Positions 5,207 through 12,270 of a stretch of 12,270 nucleotides of DNA are shown here, in pieces (the first letter of the stretch is position 1; each line of letters begins with the position of its first letter). The position numbers were made by a program, and so were the translations under genes. The stretch lies in assembly GCA_031276415.1 (NCBI GenBank), contig JAISNF010000547.1, positions 1 to 12,270 of the forward strand, given 5' to 3'. Source of the DNA: Planctomycetaceae bacterium (GTDB lineage: Bacteria; Planctomycetota; Planctomycetia; Pirellulales; Thermoguttaceae). Below the pieces are notes generated by a model that saw nothing but the letters and a program-made list of their open reading frames with translations, was not told the DNA's origin and did no database searches.

Positions 5207-8200
5207 TTGGTTGTTGTTTTGGCAGCGGTCGGGGGAGTTGTTGCCTTGTATCATATCAACTCCCAGATTCGTATTTACGTCCTTAAAGAATTTGAAAAGC
5301 GTTTTCCCGATCTCCATATTAATATCGGAAACGTCCGGCTCGACGAAGAAAAAGGAATCACAATCCACGATTTGGAATGTTCTGTTCCGGCGGCGTTGGG
5401 GCAAAAACAACGTCCTTTGTTAATTGTCAAAGAAGCCTTTTTTGAATGTCCGGTAACAATTCGGTCTCTTTACAAAAAAGAAGTTCGGGTCAAAAAAATT
5501 GTGTTGCGTGAGCCGATTGTCCGTGTGACGCGAACAAGCGAAGGTTTTTTTGAAGAGTTAAAGCGTTTTCAGTCCCGTGAAGAAATTCCGCTCCGCCCTA
5601 TTCCGCTGGAAATCATCAACGGAACATTGATTTACGACGATACAACCATTTCATCGGCGTCAGCAGCGTCAAGCATTTCATCGGCAAATCCGCTTAAAAT
5701 TACAGGCGTTTCCGCTTCGATCACGCCGCCGGAAAGTGAAAGCCGACCGGTATTGCTTTCCGATATTGAGCAAAAAACTCCGCCGCCAACCGCATGGAAA
5801 TATACCGGCAATGCAAACGGCGAGATGTTTCGTCAATTGGTGTTTAGCGGATATTTTGATCCTTCGGACAAACAATGGGAAATGTCCGCAAGTTGCCGGC
5901 AATTTGATTGGACTTCGGAATTTCTTGATTATTTACCGTTGAAAAAGCCGGTGAGCGGTCATTCCGGTTTTCAGCAGTCGCTGGAATCATTTCAGGGGCG
6001 GTTTGATATTGGTGTTTCTGCGGTTTCGGATTCGGCGGCGTTGTTGGGATTTCGTTTTGCGTTGGACGGAGTTTTGTCGCAGGGGCGCATGGAACTTTAC
6101 GAAATCAACCGGACGCTTTCAGAACTCAATACGCGGTTCAAAATTACGGACGACAGTATTGTTGTTGAAAAACTGACCGGAATTGCGGAAGCGGCGCGGT
6201 TGGTGTTGTCGTATTCTCAGGAAGGTTTTGCGGAGCGGCGTTCGGCGGTTCTTTCCGCTCATCTTCGCGGTTTGATATTTGACGATACATTTGTGAACGC
6301 TTTTTCTCCGTTTCTCAATGATCAGACGGAGAAATTGCTTGCGCGGTTTGACTATTCGGGAACGACGGACATTGACGCCGATCTTGTTTTCCGCAATGGT
6401 CGTTGGACGCCGACATCGTTATCGTTGAATCTTTCCGATTTGAATTTTTCGTTTTTGCAACTTCCTTACAAAGTGGAGCGGCTTACCGGCACGATGCATG
6501 TTGACGAGACCGCCAAACTTGATTTTCAATTTTTTACCAAACAGGGTGAGCCGATTGATGTTCAGATTTCCGGTGATTACCGCAATGTTTTTGTTGATCC
6601 TTGCGGAGAGGTTCGGATTACGGGAGTTGGAGTGCCGATAGATGCCAAACTCATGAACGCTTTGCCGGAAGAGCAGCGGGCGGTTGCGCAAACCTTGCAT
6701 CCGGCGGGCAAGATCGATGTGGAACTAAAAATATTGCTTCCGCCGGGCGATGTTCCGCTCGAAAAATTCTTTGAAATCGGTTTGAACGATGTTTCGGTCA
6801 AGTATGATCGTTTTCCTTATCCGTTGGGCAAAATTTACGGTCAACTTCTCATGCACGACAACATTTGGACTTTTCAAAACATTATTGGAACCAATGGTTC
6901 GGCGGTTGTTCGATGTCGGGGACATTTGAAGCCGATTTTATTGCAAGATTCTCCTGACGGTTCTTCGACGAAGGCGACTGATCTTTTAATAATTCTTGAA
7001 GCGGCGGAACTTCCGGTTGACGAGCAACTTTCCGGTGCGTTGCTCAATGCCGATCAGCGTGAACTTCTTACCGGATTGCGGATTAAGGGCAAGGTTGATT
7101 TGAATGCTCAAATCCGGTATTTTTCTCAGGACAATCGCTTGAATCTTTATTTTCGGGCGTTACCGCGTGCGGGTTTTTCGATGTGTTCGACGCGGTTCCC
7201 GTATCGGTTTGACAATGTTCAGGGCGAAATTATTTACGAGGACGGTCATGTTTATTCAAAACTTTTGACGGGCAACAATCAGGAAGCGCAACTCCGAACC
7301 GGACTTGATTGTGAGTTTTCCAAGACGGGACAATGGCGATTCCGTCTTGCTCCGCTGACGATTAGTCAATTGCCGCCTAACCGTGAACTTTTGGACGCTT
7401 TGCCTGCTAATTTGCGGGAGATTGTTGAAAATTTACAGATTGGCAAGGCGTTTAATTTGAATGGTTCGATTGAATTTTTGAAGCAGGGAGTTTCTTCGCC
7501 TCTTCTGACGGTATGGAATTTTGGGGTGATTTTGCATCAGAATCGTGTGGAACTTGGTATTCCGGTTGAGAACATCTTTGGGGAAATTCATTTAGCCGGA
7601 TATTCGGTTGACGAGATTTTCCGTTTAGCGGGCGAGTTGAATCTTGATTCGGCGACGGTTCGCGGGTTTCATGTCAATGATTTGCGGGGACCGTTTTTCT
7701 TTGATGGAACGTCTTCTCTTGGTTCGGGTATTCAGGGGGCGGCGAAACAGATTTATCTTGGTCATCAGGCGGGCAAGACATTGCCGTTGCCGCCGGATAT
7801 TCCATCGCTTCGGGGTTTTCGGGGATTACCTTGGTTTGTGGCGGAACAGCCGGCGAAACCGATTACAGGACGATTTTTTGATGGAATTTTGTATGGAGAG
7901 GGTTTAGTTGTTTTGGCGAACAATGGATTTTCGTATGGAATTAACACGGCGTTGGTTGGGGCGGATCTTGCGAAGATTGCTCGTGAATTGGAGCCGAGTG
8001 CGCAGAAAATTGCAGGAACGTTAAATTGTACGGACGTTCATTTACATGGTCGTGGTCGGAAGTTGGAGTTACTGAGTGGGACGGGCAAGATTCAGTTGCT
8101 TAACGCCAATATTTATGAAGCACCGGGGATGATTCGGTTATTGCGGGAGTTGAGTATTCGGGAGACGGATCCGGAGGCTGGGGTATTTAGTGCGGCGGAT

Positions 8201-8584
8201 GTGGAGTTTCAGATTATGGGTTCGCGGGTTGTGTTGAATCCGATTATTTTTGAGGGCGGGGCGTTCCTTCTTCAGGGGGATGGTATTATGCGGCTTGACA
8301 ATCGCAATATTGATTTAACAATGAAAACGCGGTTGGGCAATCGTCGTTCGCAAATTCCGGTGATTAGTGACATTCTTGGGGGTGCGGGAGATCAGATTAT
8401 CCAATTGAAGGTTCATGGTCCGATATCGGATCCGGTAATTACGCGGGTGGCGTTACCGGAGATACAAAAGGCGATTATGCAGATTCAGGGCGAAGAACCC
8501 GCAGAAACGCCGGCTCTGCCCAATCCAAACCAACAACGTTCTGGTGTTTCCCGTTTCTTCCAATGGAAAAGCCCCTCGTTTTGA
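5207..8584 (+). CDS. Large AsmA-like envelope protein (N-terminus uncertain)
   Basis: The protein has about 1,125 residues: an N-terminal membrane anchor (VVVLAAVGGVVALYHINSQI), a long beta-rich body, and an AsmA-like C-terminal region at about 925-1085 (GTGKIQLLNANIYEAPGM, VFSAADVEFQIMG, LQGDGIMRLDNRNIDLTMKT, VHGPISDPVI). AsmA/TamB/YhdP-type proteins are anchored in the inner membrane and span the periplasm, where members are implicated in lipid transport to the outer membrane; this role is inferred. The TTG at 5207 is the first standard start codon in frame and has GGGGA 6 nt upstream, but it cuts into the hydrophobic segment. The same frame is open back to the stop at 5147 and reads IIRKVLRSLWLFFCWGTL, an ideal signal-anchor start without ATG, GTG or TTG. 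Alternatively ATG 5179 joins this frame if the T7 run at 5186-5192 had six Ts. A polar Pro/Asn/Gln-rich tail ends the protein. Confidence 0.85.
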   Translation: MVVVLAAVGGVVALYHINSQIRIYVLKEFEKRFPDLHINIGNVRLDEEKGITIHDLECSVPAALGQKQRPLLIVKEAFFECPVTIRSLYKKEVRVKKIVLREPIVRVTRTSEGFFEELKRFQSREEIPLRPIPLEIINGTLIYDDTTISSASAASSISSANPLKITGVSASITPPESESRPVLLSDIEQKTPPPTAWKYTGNANGEMFRQLVFSGYFDPSDKQWEMSASCRQFDWTSEFLDYLPLKKPVSGHSGFQQSLESFQGRFDIGVSAVSDSAALLGFRFALDGVLSQGRMELYEINRTLSELNTRFKITDDSIVVEKLTGIAEAARLVLSYSQEGFAERRSAVLSAHLRGLIFDDTFVNAFSPFLNDQTEKLLARFDYSGTTDIDADLVFRNGRWTPTSLSLNLSDLNFSFLQLPYKVERLTGTMHVDETAKLDFQFFTKQGEPIDVQISGDYRNVFVDPCGEVRITGVGVPIDAKLMNALPEEQRAVAQTLHPAGKIDVELKILLPPGDVPLEKFFEIGLNDVSVKYDRFPYPLGKIYGQLLMHDNIWTFQNIIGTNGSAVVRCRGHLKPILLQDSPDGSSTKATDLLIILEAAELPVDEQLSGALLNADQRELLTGLRIKGKVDLNAQIRYFSQDNRLNLYFRALPRAGFSMCSTRFPYRFDNVQGEIIYEDGHVYSKLLTGNNQEAQLRTGLDCEFSKTGQWRFRLAPLTISQLPPNRELLDALPANLREIVENLQIGKAFNLNGSIEFLKQGVSSPLLTVWNFGVILHQNRVELGIPVENIFGEIHLAGYSVDEIFRLAGELNLDSATVRGFHVNDLRGPFFFDGTSSLGSGIQGAAKQIYLGHQAGKTLPLPPDIPSLRGFRGLPWFVAEQPAKPITGRFFDGILYGEGLVVLANNGFSYGINTALVGADLAKIARELEPSAQKIAGTLNCTDVHLHGRGRKLELLSGTGKIQLLNANIYEAPGMIRLLRELSIRETDPEAGVFSAADVEFQIMGSRVVLNPIIFEGGAFLLQGDGIMRLDNRNIDLTMKTRLGNRRSQIPVISDILGGAGDQIIQLKVHGPISDPVITRVALPEIQKAIMQIQGEEPAETPALPNPNQQRSGVSRFFQWKSPSF

Positions 8585-8642
8585 GAAAAACCTAAAATCA
8601 ATAACTTCTCAACAAAAAACATCGCCCACCAATAAAAGAATT

Positions 8643-8713
8643 GTCCGCAAATGACGAGATTATCGCAGATGATTTTTAAAAATAATCTGCGATAATCTGT
8701 GTTATCTGCGGAC
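8643..8713. terminator. Inverted repeat downstream of the AsmA-like gene, possible terminator
   Basis: The arms 8643-8670 and 8685-8713 pair as GTCCGCA...AGATTATCGCAGAT against ATCTGCGATAATCT...TGCGGAC, with a mismatch, a bulge and a 14-nt loop. The plus strand continues GCCTTTTAAAA, a weak T-run. It could end the AsmA-like transcript, but ATCTGCGATAATCTG palindromes also occur as dispersed intergenic repeats, so it may simply be one of those. Confidence 0.5.
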
Positions 8714-8757
8714 GCCTTTTAAAATAATCGTGTCTTTTGGCAAAAAAATATCCCCCG

Positions 8758-8786
8758 TTGACACAAAAAGAGACTTTTGATATACT
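8758..8786 (+). promoter_or_regulatory. Strong sigma70-type promoter for the DUF1559-lipoprotein-sialidase operon
   Basis: TTGACA (8758-8763), exactly 17 bp, then TATACT (8781-8786) differ from consensus at one base only. Transcription would start near 8793, leaving a leader of about 100 nt before ATG 8892. The 8585-8891 gap otherwise holds the inverted repeat at 8643-8713 and no convincing gene. Confidence 0.75.
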
Positions 8787-8878
8787 TTGACCCTGATTCG
8801 ACCACAATGCGTTATTTCTTGCTGCTTTGTATTGCGGCAAACGTGTTGGCGGTTATTTCAAAAACCTTTGTAAAAACT

Positions 8879-8884
8879 AAGGAG
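8879..8884 (+). promoter_or_regulatory. Ribosome binding site deciding the start of the DUF1559 gene
   Basis: AAGGAG followed by the 7-nt spacer TTTAACA and ATG (8892) is a textbook translation start. It marks the real beginning of the DUF1559 gene although this frame is broken at the G-run 8985-8995. Confidence 0.85.
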
Positions 8885-8891
8885 TTTAACA

Positions 8892-10212
8892 ATGGAAAAT
8901 TTAGTAAAATGTTTGGTTGTGTTTTTGGCGAATTTGTTGGTAAAATTCCAGCAAATGTTAAACATGGTAAATTGGTTAAGATACGGGGGGGGGGGCTAAA
9001 TGGAATAAGAAGAGAGGGACAAACCGTAAAACGTGTTCATGCTCTAAACTCTTTTCCCAAAACCTCTTACAACATTTTCGATCTTCACCTTTCGGCTTTA
9101 CACTGGTCGAACTTCTCGTGGTGATTGCGATTATCGGTGTCTTAATCGCTCTGCTGTTGCCTGCTGTTCAAGCGGCTCGCGAGGCTGCGCGGCGTATGCA
9201 GTGTTCCAATAATCTGAAGCAGTATTTGCTTGCTTTACACAATTATCACGATATTCACCTGGCATTTCCGGCAGGACGCGGTGGACCCGTTTCCTCGAAC
9301 GCTGCTAATTCCAATCCAGAAACCAACCGAAACCATCATTGGGCACCCACCTTATACTGTCTCCCGTTTATCGAACAATCAGCAAGGTATGATTTGTTTG
9401 TTTCTGCATGTTCGGCTAACGGAGGACGTGGAGTTCCTCCATGGTATAGCAGCGGCACACCTTCTGGAGTAACAGGAGCAACAACATTTATCGAATTATT
9501 GAAATTTCCCGGCATCAACACTTATCTTTGTCCTTCAGACGGTGAATCTTTACGTGCGGGCTACAACGATACAGAATGGGCAAACGGAACTCGTCAGAAT
9601 GCACAGAAAAGTTATCGAACCTGTGTTGGTGATATGATCTTTGCTCTCGGGGATTCAAATTATAATAATTACAGTGTTCGCGGTGGAGGTTATATGAGAG
9701 GAATGTTTAACTCAATGATCTGGAGACCGTTTGCCGACTGCACAGACGGAACGAGTAACACCATTTTTCTTTCCGAACGATGTGTCATTAATGGACATGG
9801 TGATAAACGTGTTATTTCGGCAGTCATTGATGCCTCTGGAACCGGTTGGTCATCGAATCCCAGTAAGTGTAATGCTTTACAAAATAACGGAGAATTGACT
9901 ATTACACCTTTCGGATCAGAATCTTGTTTTATTTTCGATGGTCGAACGGCTTACGGCTCTTTTACAACAATTCTTCCGCCTAATGCGCCAGCCTGTGTTG
10001 GTGCTGATACTTATTACGGCTGGGGAATCATTTCTCCCAGTTCCTACCATAAAGGCGGCGTTCAAGGAGCGATGGGCGATGGTTCCGTTCGTTTTATTTC
10101 AGAAACTGTTAATACCGGTTCACTCACCACTGCCAACGGAAACGGAGAATCATTACACGGAGTCTGGGGAGCATTGGGAAGCAGAAACGGCGGTGAAAGT
10201 AAATCCTTCTAA
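8892..10212 (+). CDS. DUF1559 prepilin-like protein, frame interrupted at a G11 tract
   Basis: ATG 8892, with its strong ribosome binding site, reads MENLVKCLVVFLANLLVKFQ and on to a TAA at 8997-8999, directly after eleven Gs (8985-8995), making only 35 residues. The downstream frame has no ATG, GTG or TTG before GTG 9118, which lies inside the prepilin helix. With ten Gs the two parts join into one 439-residue protein: a 68-residue leader, GFTLVELLVVIAIIG (predicted prepilin peptidase cut after G68), PAVQAAREAARRMQCSNNLKQ, the DUF1559 body, and HKGGVQGAMGDGSVRF (the H-x9-DG signature) followed by GVWGALGSRNGGE. The family is abundant in Planctomycetota and thought to form pilin-like or surface structures; its exact role is unknown. 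It opens an operon with a lipoprotein and a sialidase-like gene. Seen: the frame break. Inferred: that it is a switch or a sequencing error, not a dead gene, since no other lesion is present. Confidence 0.9.
8985..8995 (+). other. G11 homopolymer at the DUF1559 frame break
   Basis: Eleven consecutive Gs follow codon 31 (TAC) of the frame opened at ATG 8892. G11 ends in GGC TAA; G10 or G13 would read on into the prepilin motif. It is the longest homopolymer I noticed in the window and a typical slipped-strand site. Confidence 0.95.
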
Positions 10213-10243
10213 TTTTTCAACTATTTACAATAAATTTATAACA

Positions 10244-10705
10244 ATGAATACAAATTTTTTTCAAAACATTCAAAACAAATACAAAATACTAATAGTTGTT
10301 TTTGTTTTCCTATTTGCGGGATGTGCTAAAAATAAGGCACCCTCAGATATGCCGTCGCTTCAACCTTGTACGATTACCGTTTTAGTGGACGGAAAACCGT
10401 TAACAAACGCTTCCGTTCATTGTCAACCAAACGATAACGGAAAATGGTACGGTAGCGGAACAACAAATGAGTCCGGCACTGCAAAAATTTTAACCTTATC
10501 ACGTTATCCCGGTCTTGCTACTGGTGATTATGTTGTTTCGGTTATTAAAAGAATCCCAGATCCGAACTGGGTACCAAAACCGGAAAAAGGACATCCTACT
10601 GTTTCTGTTGTTGATGAAAAATTCGGTGACGAAACAACTTCACCCTTAAAATGTACGGTAACAACCGGAAAAAATCAATTTCAATTGGAGGTAACAACAC
10701 CATGA
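10244..10705 (+). CDS. Small lipoprotein with a transthyretin/carboxypeptidase-regulatory-like domain
   Basis: The 153-residue product starts with a charged stretch and a hydrophobic core (ILIVVFVFLFAGC) ending in a lipobox-like FAGC; C27 is the predicted lipidated residue. The mature part from about residue 40 (TITVLVDGKPLTNASVHCQP, then GSGTTNESGTAKI and GDYVVSVIKRI) has the VxxxGKPLxxAxVxxxP...G.TDxxGxA pattern of small beta-sandwich domains found in carboxypeptidase-regulatory and transthyretin-like families. Such lipoproteins are commonly encoded next to DUF1559 genes in planctomycetes, suggesting a shared surface assembly, but the function is unknown. The frame is open further upstream, overlapping the DUF1559 gene; ATG 10244 is chosen because it creates a complete signal peptide 31 bp after the DUF1559 stop. 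No clear ribosome binding site is seen. Confidence 0.85.
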   Translation: MNTNFFQNIQNKYKILIVVFVFLFAGCAKNKAPSDMPSLQPCTITVLVDGKPLTNASVHCQPNDNGKWYGSGTTNESGTAKILTLSRYPGLATGDYVVSVIKRIPDPNWVPKPEKGHPTVSVVDEKFGDETTSPLKCTVTTGKNQFQLEVTTP

Positions 10706-11925
10706 AAAAACAAGAAATTATTGGAATGTTATGGATCATTATTGTTATGGTTCCGACACTTTTGGCTCAAGACGATATTTTCCGTAAAATCACCATTCCC
10801 CAAATTGATTTGGCTGGAGAAACAAAACGGCAAATTATTGTTGATCAAGAGGCTGGTCAATATCTTGGTCATGTTACGGCGGTTTTGTTGGATGACGGAA
10901 AAACAATTTTAACTGTTTATCCTAAAGGTCATGCCGCCGGTCAAATCGTGTACAAAAAAAGTACCGATGGCGGTTTAACGTGGTCTGAACGTCTGAAAAC
11001 ACCTGATAATTGGACAACAGGAAAAGATGTTCCTTGTTTAATGCGAATGATTGACAAGCAAGGAAAACAACGAATTATGCTTTTTTCCGGTCGATTGTCG
11101 GGACTTTCTATGTATGGTCGATACTCGCTTTCCGAAGATGAGGGAGAAACGTGGCAACCGTTGGAAAACATTGGCTATTGGGGTGATACTTGTATTGCCG
11201 ATGCAATACCGATTGATATTCCGACCGATGGAAGCGGTGCCGTTTCCGCAACAGGTTTTGATTGCCAAATGATTCCTGATTCGTTACGAAACCGTAGCGG
11301 AAAATATCTGACGATCTTTGGTAATTTTGGTGCTGCGGTTGGTAAAACGTGTTACATCTGGACTTCAGAAACCGAAGATGGCGGTGTGAATTGGTCATAC
11401 CCGAAAGTCGTTTGGGAGGGCAAAGAAATGAATCCAACTGAAGCCGGATTGGTACGTTCACCGGATGGTAAACAAATTGCCGCTCTTTGGCGTGACACTC
11501 GGCGACAACATAATTCACAAATTATGTTTTCCAATGATGAAGGAAAAACATGGACACAACCGCGAGCAGTTCCATTGGCTCAATGTGGTGAACGGCACAC
11601 AATTCGATATTTGAAAGATGGACGTTTATTTATATCTTTTCGATGTTGTCATCATCTTTCCAACACAACACCGTGGCATGGTGATTGGGGAGCGTGGATC
11701 GGAACTTATGATGATCTTGTTAATGGAACAGAGGGACAATATCGTATTCGTTTAATGGATAATCTTGATGGTTGGGATTGTGCTTATCCGGGAGTTGTTG
11801 TTTTACCGGACGGAACCGTTGTTACGATCACGTATGGAACTTGGGAACAAGGAAAACAAAAATACATCATGGCGGTAAGACTTCATCCAGATGAAATTGA
11901 CAAAAAGGCAAGTAAAACAAAATAA
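10702..11925 (+). CDS. Secreted sialidase-like (BNR/Asp-box) beta-propeller protein
   Basis: This 407-residue protein has a signal peptide (MKKQEIIGMLWIIIVMVPTL, likely cut near LAQ-DD) and four Asp-boxes: STDGGLTW (87-94), SEDEGETW (144-151), TEDGGVNW (224-231) and SNDEGKTW (277-284). These mark the six-bladed sialidase fold, and the spacing fits the BNR_2 exo-alpha-sialidase superfamily. Other conserved-looking strands are EAGLVRSPDGKQIAALWR (247-264), RHTIRYLKDGRLFISFR (298-314) and YPGVVVLPDGTVV (362-374). A classical FRIP arginine motif is not visible at the N-terminus, so hydrolysis of sialic acid is not assured; the substrate may be another sugar. ATG 10702 overlaps the lipoprotein stop (ATGA), with GGAGGT at 10687-10692, implying translational coupling. 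It would act outside the cytoplasmic membrane. Confidence 0.88.
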   Translation: MKKQEIIGMLWIIIVMVPTLLAQDDIFRKITIPQIDLAGETKRQIIVDQEAGQYLGHVTAVLLDDGKTILTVYPKGHAAGQIVYKKSTDGGLTWSERLKTPDNWTTGKDVPCLMRMIDKQGKQRIMLFSGRLSGLSMYGRYSLSEDEGETWQPLENIGYWGDTCIADAIPIDIPTDGSGAVSATGFDCQMIPDSLRNRSGKYLTIFGNFGAAVGKTCYIWTSETEDGGVNWSYPKVVWEGKEMNPTEAGLVRSPDGKQIAALWRDTRRQHNSQIMFSNDEGKTWTQPRAVPLAQCGERHTIRYLKDGRLFISFRCCHHLSNTTPWHGDWGAWIGTYDDLVNGTEGQYRIRLMDNLDGWDCAYPGVVVLPDGTVVTITYGTWEQGKQKYIMAVRLHPDEIDKKASKTK

Positions 11926-11993
11926 GATACTACCACCTGTCAATAATCTGTCATTTTTATTTTTGCCTTTTCATTTGTTTACGGAATTCAAAA

Positions 11994-12115
11994 GGTAACC
12001 ACCAATGTTTCGCCTGAAGGGTTTTCACCCACCATTGGTCGGTGTACTCGCCGACAGGGAATCGGTTGTAGTTCCCGATCAACCGTTGCGATGTTTCGGC
12101 GAAACATCGCCTACC
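11994..12115. repeat. Dispersed GGTAG...CTACC palindromic element, copy 2
   Basis: This copy runs from GGTAA to CTACC and contains the core TTGGTCGGTGTACTCGCCGA (from 12035), CCCGATCAACCGTTGCGATG and a GCGATGTTT/AAACATCGC hairpin. Compared with copy 1, the block AAGGGTTTTC...CACC lies in the left arm instead of inverted in the right arm. The stretch 11926-11993 before it shows no gene and no clear terminator. Confidence 0.85.
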
Positions 12116-12135
12116 TAATGATTACAAATTCAAAA

Positions 12136-12186
12136 GGTAGCCAATGTTTATCCTGAAACATTGGTCGGCGTACCCGCCGACAGTGA
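12136..12186. repeat. Dispersed GGTAG element, copy 3 (left half only)
   Basis: GGTAGCCAATGTTTATCCTG pairs with the following AAACATTGG, then the shared core TTGGTCGGCGTACCCGCCGA follows. The right half seen in copies 1 and 2 is absent. The flank AATTCAAAAGGTA is the same as before copy 2, suggesting a local duplication. Confidence 0.75.
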
Positions 12187-12223
12187 ATTAGATTAAGGAT
12201 AGTAATTTGTGTTGTTTCCTACG

Positions 12224-12266
12224 CCCCGAAGGGGCAACACAAGCCAGCCCGCCGCAACGCGGCGGG
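12224..12266. repeat. GC-rich hairpin pair at the window edge
   Basis: GCCCCGAAGGGGC (12224-12236) forms one hairpin and CCCGCCGC-AAC-GCGGCGGG (12248-12266) a perfect 8-bp stem with a 3-nt loop. The small CCCC-GGGG hairpin is similar in kind to those of the 4481-4694 element. The region may be the start of another palindromic repeat cut by the window end. Confidence 0.6.
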
Positions 12267-12270
12267 TAAC

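Noticed and set aside
5068..5286. Hydrophobic 72-residue frame starting TTG 5068
   Set aside because: Its start coincides with the -35 box and it overlaps the AsmA-like N-terminus in another frame; only its ATG 5179 is of interest, as a possible start through the T-run.
8807..9124. ORF starting ATG 8807 with a signal-like N-terminus, running through the G-run
   Set aside because: It lacks a ribosome binding site as good as the one at 8879, and past the G-run it is out of frame with the prepilin motif; kept only as an alternative leader in the phase-variation hypothesis.
9938..10243. Upstream extension of the lipoprotein frame into the DUF1559 gene
   Set aside because: It overlaps coding sequence in another frame, and the signal peptide begins only at ATG 10244.
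1..12270. tRNA, rRNA, integrase, transposase, toxin-antitoxin or phage genes
   Set aside because: None could be recognised on either strand; the mobile-looking sequences are all non-coding repeats.

Overview
The window looks like a chromosomal piece of a planctomycete, probably of the Pirellulales/gut type. The main reason is a DUF1559 protein with a type IV prepilin-like start (FTLVELLVVIAIIG, PAVQAAREAARR) and an H-x9-DG signature near its C-terminus, a family greatly expanded in Planctomycetota. A Kdo (LPS sugar) gene pair and an AsmA-like envelope protein fit a bacterium with an outer membrane. The assignment is inferred from protein families only; no rRNA or tRNA gene is visible.

Positions 1-4286 read on the minus strand, in transcription order: kdsD (arabinose-5-phosphate isomerase), kdsC (Kdo-8-phosphate phosphatase), a 48-bp inverted repeat, rsmH (16S rRNA m4C1402 methyltransferase, TTG start), then a gene of at least 442 codons that leaves the window at position 1. 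That last gene encodes a low-complexity, single-pass membrane protein in the place where dcw clusters often carry ftsL. It contains a run of VCKx tetrapeptides made by a 12-bp minisatellite.

Positions 4287-5206 hold no convincing gene and are packed with repeats: one copy of a GGTAG...CTACC dispersed element, a 214-bp nested palindrome, and a 21-bp tandem array of ten exact-period units with 20-bp perfect palindromes. A good sigma70-type promoter (TTGACG-17-TATTAT) then leads into a plus-strand gene for an AsmA-like protein of about 1,125 residues. Its true N-terminus is unclear: the best ATG is separated from the frame by one base in a T7 run.

Positions 8585-8891 hold a hairpin and a near-consensus promoter (TTGACA-17-TATACT). 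These serve a three-gene plus-strand operon: DUF1559 prepilin-like protein, small lipoprotein, and secreted sialidase-like beta-propeller, the last two joined by an ATGA overlap. The DUF1559 gene has a strong ribosome binding site and ATG at 8892, but that frame stops straight after an 11-G run. Removing one G joins it exactly to the rest of the protein. This is either a phase-variable (contingency) switch or a sequencing error, and it is the most interesting signal here.

Positions 11926-12270 hold two more copies of the dispersed element and GC-rich hairpins that run to the window edge.
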